From an uncultured Prochlorococcus sp. (GTDB lineage: Bacteria > Cyanobacteriota > Cyanobacteriia > PCC-6307 > Cyanobiaceae), in the NCBI GenBank assembly GCA_902621675.1, contig CACNMX010000002.1, forward strand, positions 22,148 through 86,147: a stretch of 64,000 nt of DNA, written 5' to 3'. The translations under genes were made by a program, and so were the position numbers. A model generated the notes under the pieces. That model worked only from the letters and a program-made list of their open reading frames with translations. It made no database searches and was not told the DNA's origin. Within the stretch, counting starts at the first letter, position 1, and every line of letters starts with the position of its first letter. This document shows, one piece after another, positions 32,037 to 42,669 of the stretch.

Positions 32037-32939
32037 TTGATTTTCTATCATAGATTTAATTTCTTCATAATTTATAAGATATTTATTTTTACAAAATTCA
32101 CAAACCAACTCTGCTTTGCCATCTTTCTTGAGGATGTCCTCTAACTCGCTCTTATCAAGCATTTTCATCGCATTTAAACTTCTTTGTTTGGAACACTTGC
32201 ATTTAAAACTCACTTCTTGAGAACGAGCTTTTTCAGAGATTGATTTATCGTCAATATCGGGAAATATATTTCTAATTAAATTAAGAAGATTATCTTTTGA
32301 CTTAAATAGATCTTCGCTGAAAGAATTAATTTCTTTGCATCTTTCTTCAAGAAGTGAGACTAGCAGAGGGTCAGTATCTTTTTTAGGTAAAACTTGAGCT
32401 AATAAGCCACCACTACAAATAACACTTTTATTTTGAATTTTTTCTCCAATAAATACAGCAGAGGGAGTTTGCTCTGAATGATATAAATATGAAGCTAAGT
32501 CTTCAGCAATATTCCCATTTACTAATTCAACAGTGCTTGTAAAGGGTTCTCCAAATCCACTATCTCTAATTACATTTAAATATCCTGTACCTAATGCTTT
32601 TGTAAAATCAAAAGAATATTTATTATTATCTGTTTTGACTAGGTCCAATTCTAAATTAGGATTCCCTACATAACCCCTAACTTTCCCGTCTCTACCTGCA
32701 TCAACTAGTAATCCCTTTAAAGGTCCGTCAGATCTAACTCTTAAAGTGACTCTCCCATGCATTATTTTCATCGAGCTTGCTAAAAGCAGTGAAGCACTAA
32801 ATGCTCTGCCTAAGATACAGGTGGTTAAGTAAGAAAGGCCATGTCTTTTTTTTGCTTCTAAAGAAGATTCTGTTGTTAGGACCGCAACTAATCTTATTCC
32901 TCCATTGGCTGCAGTAGCCCGAACAATCCTATCCTGCAT
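32031..32939 (-). CDS. hslO: Hsp33 redox-regulated chaperone
   Basis: [26 protein letters not shown]...CEFC zinc site. Confidence 0.95.
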   Translation of the reverse strand: MQDRIVRATAANGGIRLVAVLTTESSLEAKKRHGLSYLTTCILGRAFSASLLLASSMKIMHGRVTLRVRSDGPLKGLLVDAGRDGKVRGYVGNPNLELDLVKTDNNKYSFDFTKALGTGYLNVIRDSGFGEPFTSTVELVNGNIAEDLASYLYHSEQTPSAVFIGEKIQNKSVICSGGLLAQVLPKKDTDPLLVSLLEERCKEINSFSEDLFKSKDNLLNLIRNIFPDIDDKSISEKARSQEVSFKCKCSKQRSLNAMKMLDKSELEDILKKDGKAELVCEFCKNKYLINYEEIKSMIENQS

Positions 32940-33576
32940 GATTTTCTTTCATAAAATTTTTGATTTTCCCTTTTTCCAAGAATAATATCCTAGAAGGAAT
33001 TCCCTCAAATAAGGCAGGTTCATGAGTAACAATAATAATTGTATTTTTATTTTTTAAATCAAGAATTAAATTCTTCACATCATTTCTCATTGAATAGTCT
33101 AATCCAGCAGTTGGTTCATCAAGTAAAAGAATTGAGGGGTTTCTAAGTAGTTGAACTGCTACAGCTAACCGCCTTTGTTGTCCGCCACTTAGCTGTTCTG
33201 GTGGTTGAGTCAAATTAATTTTTTTTAAACCAACTTTATTTAAAACTATTTCTATATTTTTTTCTCTTAAAGATTTATGGCCTATTTTTAATTCTTTACC
33301 AATGGTTGTACCTATAAAGTATCTTTCAGGAAATTGGAATACTACTCCACAAAACCATCTTCTTTGTCTAGAAGACAAAATTTTATTCTTCCAAGTAATT
33401 TTCCCCTTTTGCGGATTTGTTAATCCGCTTATTATTTCGAGTAGCGTTGTTTTCCCAGAACCACTATTGCCGCAAATTAAAATGATTTCATTTTCATGAA
33501 CTTTTAAATTTAAATTATCTATTATTTTTCTTTCACCAGTTTGGGGTTGATAAGATATTTCTTTTAAATCAAGCAT
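32929..33576 (-). CDS. ABC transporter ATP-binding protein
   Basis: [19 protein letters not shown] Walker [17 protein letters not shown] signature, [12 protein letters not shown]. Confidence 0.93.
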   Translation of the reverse strand: MLDLKEISYQPQTGERKIIDNLNLKVHENEIILICGNSGSGKTTLLEIISGLTNPQKGKITWKNKILSSRQRRWFCGVVFQFPERYFIGTTIGKELKIGHKSLREKNIEIVLNKVGLKKINLTQPPEQLSGGQQRRLAVAVQLLRNPSILLLDEPTAGLDYSMRNDVKNLILDLKNKNTIIIVTHEPALFEGIPSRILFLEKGKIKNFMKENHAG

Positions 33577-33659
33577 TATTAATTAAGTTATAGGTATGAA
33601 TTTGAATCTAGTAATAACTTACTTATAATAGCTTTAGATTTAAAAAGATATTAGTCAAT

Positions 33660-34103
33660 ATGAATATTATTTTTAGGGAAGTTGATCCTTTTAATTGTTG
33701 GATATGGATCAGGTTTTCAGAATCACCAACTCAAGATGAAAAAAATTATTTAGATGGTGTTTTTGATAGTTGGTACGTCTTAGGAAGATTAGGTGGATTT
33801 AATTCTGAAAATTTGCAAACTCATGAAGAGGGTTCTGATCTAAGTTGGATGTCCTATGATAATGACCAAAAAAATGCATCTCTTCCAGCCTTAATGCATA
33901 ATTTAGGAATTATGGAATATCAAAATCTTTGGGGAAGATGTTGGGTTGATTTTGGAACTTCAGACTCCATTTCAATAGATATATTAATTAATTCTTTGAA
34001 TGAGATATCAAATAATTATGTAAAAATTGAAGAGTTAATTATTGGGGGTGAAAATAATGATTGGTCAGTTGAAGAACATGAAGATTTAGTTTTCAAAGAT
34101 TAA
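33660..34103 (+). CDS. DUF3531-like protein
   Basis: NIIFREVDPFNCWIWIRF...WYVLGRLGGFNSENLQ. Confidence 0.75.
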   Translation: MNIIFREVDPFNCWIWIRFSESPTQDEKNYLDGVFDSWYVLGRLGGFNSENLQTHEEGSDLSWMSYDNDQKNASLPALMHNLGIMEYQNLWGRCWVDFGTSDSISIDILINSLNEISNNYVKIEELIIGGENNDWSVEEHEDLVFKD

Positions 34104-34112
34104 GTGTTTTAG

Positions 34113-34886
34113 ATGGAAGACTTAACAAGATTAATTATTTCCCATGAAAGAATTGAAAATATTAAGAACAATAATTTAGAACTTTCTAAAGAAGAGGCTC
34201 ATTATTTAAATAAAGTAATGAGGATAAAAAATGGTAAAAAAATATTTATAGCTAACGGAGAGGGTTCATTATGGAAAGCTATAAAAGTTAAAAATGATTG
34301 CTTAGAAATAATTAAATCAAAAAAACCTTACTTAATTCAAGAACAAGAAATTCACTTATTAGGAATAGCTGTTGTTATACCAAAAAGTGGTTTTGAGGAT
34401 ATTTTAAAAATGTGTACTGAAATAGGAATTGATTATATACAGCCATTATTTTCAGAAAGACAGATAAACAAAAATTTAAATTTTTCTAGAAAACTTTTGA
34501 GATGGAATTTAATTATCAATGAAGCTGTTGAGCAAAGTGAGAGATTATGGAAACCTTCTATTTTAAATGGAATGGATATTATTGAATGGCTAAAAAGTAG
34601 AGATAATCAAGAAAGAGTTTCAATTTCTATAACTAGAGAAGAAACACTATATGACTTAAATCAATGGTTAAGAAAACAACAAGAATTTGGGAATAAAAAA
34701 GGAGGTATTTTTTGGAATGTAATTGGTCCTGAAGGAGGTTGGTCTGCTAAAGAAATTGATTTTTTTAAAAAAAATAATATTACCTTTGTTAAGCTTTCCG
34801 ACACTATCTTGAGAACTTCAACGGCTAGTATTAACGCATCATCAATTCTAAATCAGTGGAGAATTGATTTGAAATTAAAGAATTAG
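34113..34886 (+). CDS. rsmE: 16S rRNA (uracil-1498-N3)-methyltransferase
   Basis: EEAHYLNKVMRIKNG..., NVIGPEGGWSAKEIDFF, LSDTILRTSTASINASSIL. Confidence 0.92.
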   Translation: MEDLTRLIISHERIENIKNNNLELSKEEAHYLNKVMRIKNGKKIFIANGEGSLWKAIKVKNDCLEIIKSKKPYLIQEQEIHLLGIAVVIPKSGFEDILKMCTEIGIDYIQPLFSERQINKNLNFSRKLLRWNLIINEAVEQSERLWKPSILNGMDIIEWLKSRDNQERVSISITREETLYDLNQWLRKQQEFGNKKGGIFWNVIGPEGGWSAKEIDFFKKNNITFVKLSDTILRTSTASINASSILNQWRIDLKLKN

Positions 34887-34892
34887 ATAAAT

Positions 34893-35636
34893 ATGGATTT
34901 AATTAGAAATCAATTTTTTATAGGTTTTTGCATTAATTTTATTTTGATTTATATATTTTGCAGGATCCCTTTGATGACGAAAAGTGGTTGGGTAAGTGCA
35001 GGCATCTTAGGCACAATTTTGTGGGGATGTTTGTCTTGGCAGGGATGGATGTCAGTTGTAATTTATTTATTATTTGGATCCCTCGTTACCAAAATAGGTT
35101 TAAAATTTAAAAAAGCACAAGGAATTGCTGAAAAAAGAGGCGGGAGGAGAGGTCCTGAGAATGTCTGGGGCTCAGCAGCTACAGGATTATTTCTTGCCAT
35201 TATGACCAAATTCAATGCTGCCAATGTAGTGATGTTTAAAGTAGGTTTTGCTGCAAGTTTTGCTGCAAAGTTGGCGGATACTTTTGGTAGCGAAATTGGA
35301 AAAAGATTTGGTAAAGACACATACTTAATTACTTCACTTAAAAAGGTGGATAGGGGAACTGAGGGAGGAATAAGTATAGAAGGAACATTAGCTAGTGTTT
35401 TGGGATCAATATTTATGGCTTTTATAATGCTTCGTCTATCAATTATTTCTACAAAATATCATTTTATAGTTGTTGTAGTTTCTGGATTCTTGGCAACACT
35501 TTCCGAAAGTATTATTGGTGCTAAATTTCAAAACAAATATAAATTAAGTAATGAGTTGGTAAATGCTATTCAGACAAGTATTGCCTCTGTGTTTGCTATC
35601 TTTGCTCTTATTTTATATTCATATTTTTTAAATTAA
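34893..35636 (+). CDS. DUF92/TIGR00297-family membrane protein
   Basis: GRRGPENVWGSAATGLF, KLADTFGSEIGKRFGKDTYLITSLKKVDRGTEGGIS. Confidence 0.88.
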   Translation: MDLIRNQFFIGFCINFILIYIFCRIPLMTKSGWVSAGILGTILWGCLSWQGWMSVVIYLLFGSLVTKIGLKFKKAQGIAEKRGGRRGPENVWGSAATGLFLAIMTKFNAANVVMFKVGFAASFAAKLADTFGSEIGKRFGKDTYLITSLKKVDRGTEGGISIEGTLASVLGSIFMAFIMLRLSIISTKYHFIVVVVSGFLATLSESIIGAKFQNKYKLSNELVNAIQTSIASVFAIFALILYSYFLN

Positions 35637-35652
35637 TAATATTTGGAAAGAC

Positions 35653-36297
35653 CTAAGATTCCTTCCATTTTGTGAGAATCTCCCAGCTTTTAAGTCTTTG
35701 GAAAAGCCAGAAATGACCTTTGGAATTTAGATGAATTCCATCATGCGTAATCCAATTTTTACTCCTTTTATCAGAATACATTTCTCTAAAAGTAGGAAGA
35801 AATGGGACATTCTGATTGAGGCATACTTCCTCCATTCTCCTTTCATAAGAATTACAAAAATCATTTGAGTACCATAGACATCCTGCGAACGGCATTTTGC
35901 TTTCGTCAACTGGTGTAAGACCAATAACAAATACATTTGTTTGAGAGTTCATTTCATTAATTAGCCTCTCTAATCCATATTCAAATCCATCTATATCTAA
36001 TTGATGTCTTCCATTTTTCTGACCAATTGCTGCTGTGTCGTTAAGACCTACATTTAGTAGTATTGCTTTAGGTTTATTTCTTCTCGTTTCTCCTCTAGAT
36101 GACCATTCTTTTTCCCATCTAGATGAAACTTTTTCTATCCCATCTCCCCTAACGCCAAGTTGATAAATAACTGGCCCATTGTGGTTATTGCACCAATCTT
36201 TTCTAAGCCTCTCACACCATCCACCACCCTCATTATCTCCCCATCCATAAACCGAGCTATCTCCAATTACAACTAGCTGTTTTGGTAAACTAATCAC
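35653..36297 (-). CDS. SGNH/GDSL hydrolase
   Basis: LVVIGDSSVYGWGDNEGG; GLND; HDGIHLN blocks. Confidence 0.88.
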   Translation of the reverse strand: MISLPKQLVVIGDSSVYGWGDNEGGGWCERLRKDWCNNHNGPVIYQLGVRGDGIEKVSSRWEKEWSSRGETRRNKPKAILLNVGLNDTAAIGQKNGRHQLDIDGFEYGLERLINEMNSQTNVFVIGLTPVDESKMPFAGCLWYSNDFCNSYERRMEEVCLNQNVPFLPTFREMYSDKRSKNWITHDGIHLNSKGHFWLFQRLKSWEILTKWKES

Positions 36298-36346
36298 TAT
36301 AACCGGAAAAAAATAATTACTTGATCTAACAAATTATTCTTACAAA

Positions 36347-37849
36347 TCAAGTTAAACTATTTTTGATTTTACCATTTATTAATTCGCCAACTATTGCGAT
36401 GGAGCTATAAGCTATCAAAACTAATGTAACTTCTTGCCATGCGAAGGAACTTAGTGATTCTTGCAATTGCCAACCTAGACCAACACTTCCAATAACCCCA
36501 ACAATTGCAGTTTCTCTAATAATAATGTCAGATCTATAAGAGCAATATGCTAAGTAACTTTTTGCTTGTTGAGAAAATAAACCTAATAGCCAACTAGTGT
36601 TTTTTGAGATTCCTAGAGATTTCATTGCAATGTAATTTCTCTTGTCTTGGCTATCTAGATTTGTAAAAAGTAATTTGCTAGTAATACCAGCGTTGTGGAG
36701 ACCTAATGTTAAAGCTGCTAAAGATACAGAAGGATTATTAAAAGTTAATAGAGTTAGAAGTATTACAGGGGTGGGTATTAAACGTAATAAAAATGCAAAA
36801 ATTTTTATAAAAATTTTAGAGGTATGGTTGTTAAAAATTCCTATTACTAATGGAGGTAAACTAATTGCGATTCCTGTTGATAAAAGACTTAAAATTATTG
36901 TTTCTAATATAAGTTTTAAGAAATCAAATAATCCTAAATCTGAGCTTGATTTAAATAGAGAACTAACGGAATTAAAATTTTCAAAATTATTGTTAAAAAT
37001 AAAATAAAGAAAATATGAAAAAGAAAATAAAATTGTTATGAAAAAAACTGAAATAAAAAAAATAGATAGGATTTTATTTGTAGTATTAAATTTTATTTTT
37101 TTGAATATTAATCCAGAAAGAATTATCAAAATTGCTAAGGACCATAAATAAGTCCATAGCTCTCTAAAATTCAAAGTTTGGAAAGATAAAAAAATACTGG
37201 TACCTATTCCTCCAATCCCAAAAAGTCCTAGAATCACCGTACTTCTTATTGAACACTCTAATCGATATAAACCAAAGTTTTTAAATGTATTTATTATTGG
37301 ATTCCATATTAAAGTTAGTAAAGAAGAAAATTTAGGTGCATTTATTTGATTTATAGATTCAAAACTTTTGTAGTCAATAGTTTCTAATTGTTCAGCAAAA
37401 ACTTTTGAATTTACAGCAATATAAGGTATACATATAGCTATTATTCCTATCGAAAAATTTATTCCATATATTTGCATTAATAGTATTCCCCAAACCACTT
37501 CGTGTATAGATCTAATTATTGTTAGAAAAAACCTTATTATGCGGTAGAAAAAATTTGGAATATTAAAGATTTTATAAAAAATATTTGAGGAAATTATTCC
37601 AAAAATTGCTCCAAAAATAATACTTACTAACCAACTAAAAAAACCAATTAAAATAGTTTCATTTAATCGCTTAATTACGGTAATAATAATTTCATTATCG
37701 ATCTTGGGATTAAATGCAGAAATTAAGAATTCTTGGAATAATTTAAATCCTCCAAAATGAATATTGTTTATTAATTGATACCCTAGAGGTATGCATACCA
37801 AAATTGGAAGAAAAGATAATGAGGTATAGTTTAATTTTAATTTGTTCAA
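36347..37849 (-). CDS. phnE: Phosphonate/phosphite-type ABC transporter permease, two permease domains fused
   Basis: Two homologous permease halves (IHEVVWGILLMQIYGINFSIG / LIPTPVILLTLLTFNNPSVSLAALTLGLHNAG...SYRSDIIIRETAIVGVIGSVGLGW). Confidence 0.82.
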   Translation of the reverse strand: MNKLKLNYTSLSFLPILVCIPLGYQLINNIHFGGFKLFQEFLISAFNPKIDNEIIITVIKRLNETILIGFFSWLVSIIFGAIFGIISSNIFYKIFNIPNFFYRIIRFFLTIIRSIHEVVWGILLMQIYGINFSIGIIAICIPYIAVNSKVFAEQLETIDYKSFESINQINAPKFSSLLTLIWNPIINTFKNFGLYRLECSIRSTVILGLFGIGGIGTSIFLSFQTLNFRELWTYLWSLAILIILSGLIFKKIKFNTTNKILSIFFISVFFITILFSFSYFLYFIFNNNFENFNSVSSLFKSSSDLGLFDFLKLILETIILSLLSTGIAISLPPLVIGIFNNHTSKIFIKIFAFLLRLIPTPVILLTLLTFNNPSVSLAALTLGLHNAGITSKLLFTNLDSQDKRNYIAMKSLGISKNTSWLLGLFSQQAKSYLAYCSYRSDIIIRETAIVGVIGSVGLGWQLQESLSSFAWQEVTLVLIAYSSIAIVGELINGKIKNSLT

Positions 37850-37853
37850 CTAA

Positions 37854-38594
37854 TTAATATATTTTCTCTAAATGAATCTTCTTTAAGTTATTTCTTTTGA
37901 TATTGAAAAAAATTTTACCATCCCTTATTCCAATAACTTTATCGAAATCGTTCAGCAAATCTAATCTATGTAATGCAACTAATGCCGTCTTTGGGGATTT
38001 TTTTGTTTTATTTTTATCTACATTTTCTAGCAGAAGGTTTTTAATTGTTGTTATCAATTTGGGATCTAGATTATTAAAAGGCTCATCTGCAAGTAATATA
38101 TTTGATTCTTGAATTAATGATCTAGCTATAGCCACCCTTTGTTTTTGCCCCCCAGATAGTTTTCTGATTTTTTTGTCGTAAATAGAGTTATGAAGTCTAC
38201 ATAATTTCATATATTTATGCGCCTTCTTAAAAGAACTTATATTTAGTAAATTTTTAAAAGCGAAATAAAAATTGTTTTCCGCTAGTAGTCCACAATTAAC
38301 ATTTTGTTCTGCAGAGAGATCTTCTATTAATCTTAAATCTTGCCATATAGTTGTTATTTTACTTTTCTGCTTTCTATCTAATTCCTCGAAACTTTCATTG
38401 AAAAATTTAACCTCACCTTGAGTTGGCTTTATAGTGCCATTAAGTACTGATATAAGTGTAGTTTTTCCTGAGCCGCTTTTACCTAAAAGTGCAATTTTTT
38501 CCCCAGAATTTATTTTTAAATTTATTTTATTTAAGATCAGATCATTTTTGTATTTATAAGATATATTTTCTAATTCTATGACAGTATTATTCAT
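37854..38594 (-). CDS. phnC: Phosphonate-type ABC transporter ATP-binding protein
   Basis: [44 protein letters not shown]; adjacent to phnD/phnE. Confidence 0.85.
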   Translation of the reverse strand: MNNTVIELENISYKYKNDLILNKINLKINSGEKIALLGKSGSGKTTLISVLNGTIKPTQGEVKFFNESFEELDRKQKSKITTIWQDLRLIEDLSAEQNVNCGLLAENNFYFAFKNLLNISSFKKAHKYMKLCRLHNSIYDKKIRKLSGGQKQRVAIARSLIQESNILLADEPFNNLDPKLITTIKNLLLENVDKNKTKKSPKTALVALHRLDLLNDFDKVIGIRDGKIFFNIKRNNLKKIHLEKIY

Positions 38595-39484
38595 CTAATT
38601 TTATTTAATTTCCTCCCGATTTCCTCTATATTTTTATATTGTTTTGATTCTGCCTTTATAAATCTTTTTGCATTGAACATATCTAATATCTGTTTATGTG
38701 ATTTTTTCTTTATATCTAAATTTAGAATTACTGATTTAAGTTCTTTTGTAAACCCTTCCCCGAATCTATTTTCAAGATCACCTTGAGCTACCCAATGATA
38801 GTCAACATATTCTGGTGTGATCCAGAATAATTCTAAATTACTTGTTCTTTTAGGATTATTTTTAAGATTGTTTTCCCAAACCTGTTTATTTAAAGCTCCA
38901 GCATCAAATGACCCACTATTAACTAAAGCTATAGTGGCATCATGACTCCCACTAAAACCTGCTTTTTTCCCTTTAAAATGTTTAATTTCTACCCCTGCTT
39001 GATTTAAAAAATATTCTGGCATTAATCTTCCAGAAGTTGAGTTTTCAGAGCCAAAAGTAAATCTTAAATTCTTTAGTTTTTTAAGTCCTTTAATGTTTGA
39101 AATTGAGTTAAGTTCTAAATTTTTGTTTATTATAAAAACACTTTTAAATTCCTTATCGATATCTCTTTGAGCTATGACAATTGAATCAGGTGTTTGTAAT
39201 CTTGCTTGCACTCCTGATAAACCTCCAAACCAAACTAAATCTAAATCTTTAGTTCTAAATCCAGTTACTGCTGCAACATAATTAAAAACAGGAATGTATT
39301 TAACTTCTACATCAAGTTGTTTGGATAATTCTTTTGAAAATAAATTAAATCTTTTGTCCAAAACATCTTGGTTTTGATCAGGTATTGCTCCAACTTTTAA
39401 AACTTTGGGATTTGAAAATACAGGTGATGAAAAAACAGAAAATAATAGAGATGAACTAAGTAGGAAATTCTTTAAATTAAACAT
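38591..39484 (-). CDS. phnD: PhnD-family periplasmic phosphonate/phosphite-binding protein
   Basis: LKVGAIPDQNQDVLDKRFNLFSKELSKQL, DLVWFGGLSGVQAR, FTFGSENSTSGRLMPEYFL. Confidence 0.88.
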   Translation of the reverse strand: MFNLKNFLLSSSLLFSVFSSPVFSNPKVLKVGAIPDQNQDVLDKRFNLFSKELSKQLDVEVKYIPVFNYVAAVTGFRTKDLDLVWFGGLSGVQARLQTPDSIVIAQRDIDKEFKSVFIINKNLELNSISNIKGLKKLKNLRFTFGSENSTSGRLMPEYFLNQAGVEIKHFKGKKAGFSGSHDATIALVNSGSFDAGALNKQVWENNLKNNPKRTSNLELFWITPEYVDYHWVAQGDLENRFGEGFTKELKSVILNLDIKKKSHKQILDMFNAKRFIKAESKQYKNIEEIGRKLNKIR

Positions 39485-39496
39485 AACTTAGTTTTA

Positions 39497-40693
39497 TTAA
39501 TAGTATTCAGAGATTGCTTTTTCAAGCCTCTGTAGTCCATCTTTTATTTTAATTTCTGAAGCTGCACAAGATATTCTTATACATTGATCAGCTCCAAAAG
39601 CTTTTCCAGGTACAATAACTAATCCGTAATCTTGAAGAGCTTTATTGCAGAAATCAACAGAAGTAATTGAGGAGTTGGGTAATTTTGGAAATGCGTAAAA
39701 TGCTCCGTTAGGTTCTTCAATATAAATCCCATTTATATTATTAAGGCCCTCATAGAGAAGTCTTCTTCTTTGATCATAATGGCTATTTATCATTGAGAAA
39801 AACTCATTGTTAATTTTTAAAGCCTCTAAAGCACCTTTTTGAACAAAAGAGCAAACATTACTTGTACTTTGACTTTGTAATGCTGAGGATGCTTTGATTA
39901 CATCTTTGGGACCTACTAAATAACCTATCCTCCAGCCAGTCATAGCCCATCCTTTCGCAAACCCATTTATTATAAAAATTCTATCTTTTAAGTCATTTGC
40001 CAATGAAGATAAACTGTAGTGTTTAAATTCTTTTTTAAGGATTAGTTCGTAAATCTCATCAGATAGAATATTGATATTTGGATTTTTTCTGGCTAAATCG
40101 GCAATTTGTAATAATTCTTCCTTTGACATAACTCTTCCAGTAGGGTTATTAGGAGAATTGATAATTATAAATTTAGTTTTTGAAGAGATTTTAGACTTCA
40201 AATCTTCTATATTTATTTTGAATCCATTTTCTGCAGAAGAATTTGTAAAAATTGGCTTCCCACCCGCCAATCTAACCATCTGGGGATAACTTAACCAATA
40301 TGGAGAAGGAATAATAACTTCGTCTCCAGTATTTAACAATACTTGGAAAAGATTATATATTGCTTGCTTAGCACCATTTGTGACCATTACATTTTCAAAT
40401 TCATAATTTAAATCGTTTTGAATTTGAAGTTTATTTGCAATTGCTTTTCGGAGATCTAAATTCCCCGCTGCGGGCCCGTATTTTGTGAATCCATCAAATA
40501 TAGCTTTACTTGTAGCCTCTATTACTTCTTTTGGGGCATCAAAATCAGGTTCACCTGCACTTAAATTGCAAATATCTACTCCTTCTGCCGATAATTGATT
40601 TGCTTTAGCACTTATCTGCAATGTAAGAGAAGGCTCAATTGAAAGTGCCCGATCAGATAAATTAACTTGACTCATTGACTTATGACTTTTCAA
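39497..40693 (-). CDS. Aspartate aminotransferase (class I PLP)
   Basis: NLSAGEPDFDAPKEVIEA, NSPNNPTGRVMS, NGFAKGWAMTGWRIGY. Confidence 0.94.
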   Translation of the reverse strand: MKSHKSMSQVNLSDRALSIEPSLTLQISAKANQLSAEGVDICNLSAGEPDFDAPKEVIEATSKAIFDGFTKYGPAAGNLDLRKAIANKLQIQNDLNYEFENVMVTNGAKQAIYNLFQVLLNTGDEVIIPSPYWLSYPQMVRLAGGKPIFTNSSAENGFKINIEDLKSKISSKTKFIIINSPNNPTGRVMSKEELLQIADLARKNPNINILSDEIYELILKKEFKHYSLSSLANDLKDRIFIINGFAKGWAMTGWRIGYLVGPKDVIKASSALQSQSTSNVCSFVQKGALEALKINNEFFSMINSHYDQRRRLLYEGLNNINGIYIEEPNGAFYAFPKLPNSSITSVDFCNKALQDYGLVIVPGKAFGADQCIRISCAASEIKIKDGLQRLEKAISEYY

Positions 40694-40836
40694 ATATGAC
40701 TTTTAATAATGACAAATGCATAAATTAAGAATAAATAAAACTATCACACAATGGTTTAATTTAGTTCATTTTCTTAATCTATTTTATTTTCATGTTTTGA
40801 GTTCTTAAGATAAAAATATTTAAAGTTTTATTTTCG

Positions 40837-41340
40837 GTGAAAAGGTTAGTAATTGGGAGAGGAAGTGTATTTGCAGATTTGTTAATAATTGGTGAGGCAC
40901 CTGGAGCACAGGAAGATTTAGAAGGAAAACCTTATGTAGGTAAATCTGGTAAGTTATTAAACGAATTATTAATACAAGCTGGGATTGACTATAAGAAGGA
41001 TGTTTATTTTTGTAATGTAATTAAATGTCGACCACCAAATAATAGAAAACCCACTGCTAGAGAAATTAATATTCATAAACCTTGGTTATTACAGCAAATA
41101 AAACTAGTTGATCCAAAATTTATATTACTTACTGGTTCAACTGCTATGAGAGCTATTTTAGAAGTTAAAGATCCTATAAGTAATTTAAGAGGTCAATGGA
41201 TTAAAAAAGATGGGAGAGAAATTATGGTAATTTTTCATCCATCTTATTTGTTGAGATTTCCTTCAAAAGAAATCAATAAACCTTACCATCTAACTTTGAA
41301 AGACCTAGAGAATGTAAGTGGTAAACTATATGCCGTATAA
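40837..41340 (+). CDS. Family-4-like uracil-DNA glycosylase lacking the N-terminal Cys pair
   Basis: LLIIGEAPGAQEDLEGKPYVGKSGKLL, NVIKCRPPNNR, FHPSYLLR; GTG start. Confidence 0.85.
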   Translation: MKRLVIGRGSVFADLLIIGEAPGAQEDLEGKPYVGKSGKLLNELLIQAGIDYKKDVYFCNVIKCRPPNNRKPTAREINIHKPWLLQQIKLVDPKFILLTGSTAMRAILEVKDPISNLRGQWIKKDGREIMVIFHPSYLLRFPSKEINKPYHLTLKDLENVSGKLYAV

Positions 41341-41375
41341 TTTAGTGAAATCCTTTTTGAATATCAAGAATTTTA

Positions 41376-42593
41376 ATGTCATTAACTCAATCAAAAGAGG
41401 TTAATAGTCTCTCCAAAAGATATTCAACTCATATTGAGAGAAGGATAACTAGAACAGTAATGGTGGGTGATATAGCTATTGGAAGTGATTATCCAGTAAG
41501 AGTTCAATCGATGATAAATGAAGATACTATGGATGTCGAAAATGCTTACTTAGCTATCAAAAGACTTCATGATGTAGGTTGTGAAATAGTAAGGTTAACT
41601 GTCCCTTCCTTAGCACATGCCAAAGCAGTAGGAGATATAAAGGCAAAATTACTTGAAAATAATATCAACACCCCCTTGGTGGCTGATGTTCACCATAATG
41701 GTATGAAAATTGCAATGGAAGTTGCAAAACATGTTGATAAAGTAAGAATTAATCCTGGATTGTTTGTTTTTGAAAAATCAGACCCTACAAGAACTGAATA
41801 TACAGATGAGGAATTTGAAACTATTAAGCAAACAATACTTAAAAGATTTACCCCTTTAGTTGAAGTTTTAAAGGCTGAAAACAAAGCTCTAAGGATTGGG
41901 GTTAATCATGGGTCTCTATCTGAGAGGATGCTTTTTACTTATGGAGATACGCCATTAGGAATGACAGAATCTGCGATGGAGTTTGTAAAAATTTGTGATG
42001 AACTTGATTTTCATAACATAATTATTTCTATGAAAGCTTCTAGGGCTCCGGTCATGATGGCGGCTTACAGAATGATTGCAGATAGGCTTGACTCAGAAGG
42101 TTATAACTATCCCTTACATTTAGGAGTGACCGAAGCTGGTGATGGTGATTATGGAAGGATTAAAAGTACTGCTGGAATTGGAACACTTTTAGCAGAGGGA
42201 TTAGGAGATACCATCAGGGTTTCTTTAACAGAAGCTCCAGAAAAGGAAATACCAGTGTGCTATTCAATTTTGCAATCTTTAGGATTAAGAAAAACAATGG
42301 TTGAATACATAAGTTGTCCTAGTTGCGGTAGAACACTTTTCAATCTAGAAGAAGTTGTAGATAAAGTTAGGAACGCCACCTCACATTTAACGGGTCTAGA
42401 TATAGCAATAATGGGATGTATTGTTAATGGTCCAGGAGAAATGGCAGATGCTGATTATGGTTATGTTGGAAAAGGTAAAGGAACTATTGCCTTATATAGA
42501 AGGAAAGAAGAGATAAAAAGAGTACCTGAAGATGAGGGTGTTAATGCTTTAATCCAACTTATTAAGGATGATGGGAAGTGGATTGATCCTTAA
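41376..42593 (+). CDS. ispG: 4-hydroxy-3-methylbut-2-enyl-diphosphate synthase
   Basis: [59 protein letters not shown]. Confidence 0.97.
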   Translation: MSLTQSKEVNSLSKRYSTHIERRITRTVMVGDIAIGSDYPVRVQSMINEDTMDVENAYLAIKRLHDVGCEIVRLTVPSLAHAKAVGDIKAKLLENNINTPLVADVHHNGMKIAMEVAKHVDKVRINPGLFVFEKSDPTRTEYTDEEFETIKQTILKRFTPLVEVLKAENKALRIGVNHGSLSERMLFTYGDTPLGMTESAMEFVKICDELDFHNIIISMKASRAPVMMAAYRMIADRLDSEGYNYPLHLGVTEAGDGDYGRIKSTAGIGTLLAEGLGDTIRVSLTEAPEKEIPVCYSILQSLGLRKTMVEYISCPSCGRTLFNLEEVVDKVRNATSHLTGLDIAIMGCIVNGPGEMADADYGYVGKGKGTIALYRRKEEIKRVPEDEGVNALIQLIKDDGKWIDP

Positions 42594-42669
42594 GGATTTG
42601 TCAATATTTTGAATTATAAATAAATTCTTTTTATAATAAAAAATATCGAATTATTTGTAGATAAGAAAA

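Noticed and set aside
36642-37007. 121-aa plus-strand ORF
   Set aside because: Antisense to phnE; no start context or domain.
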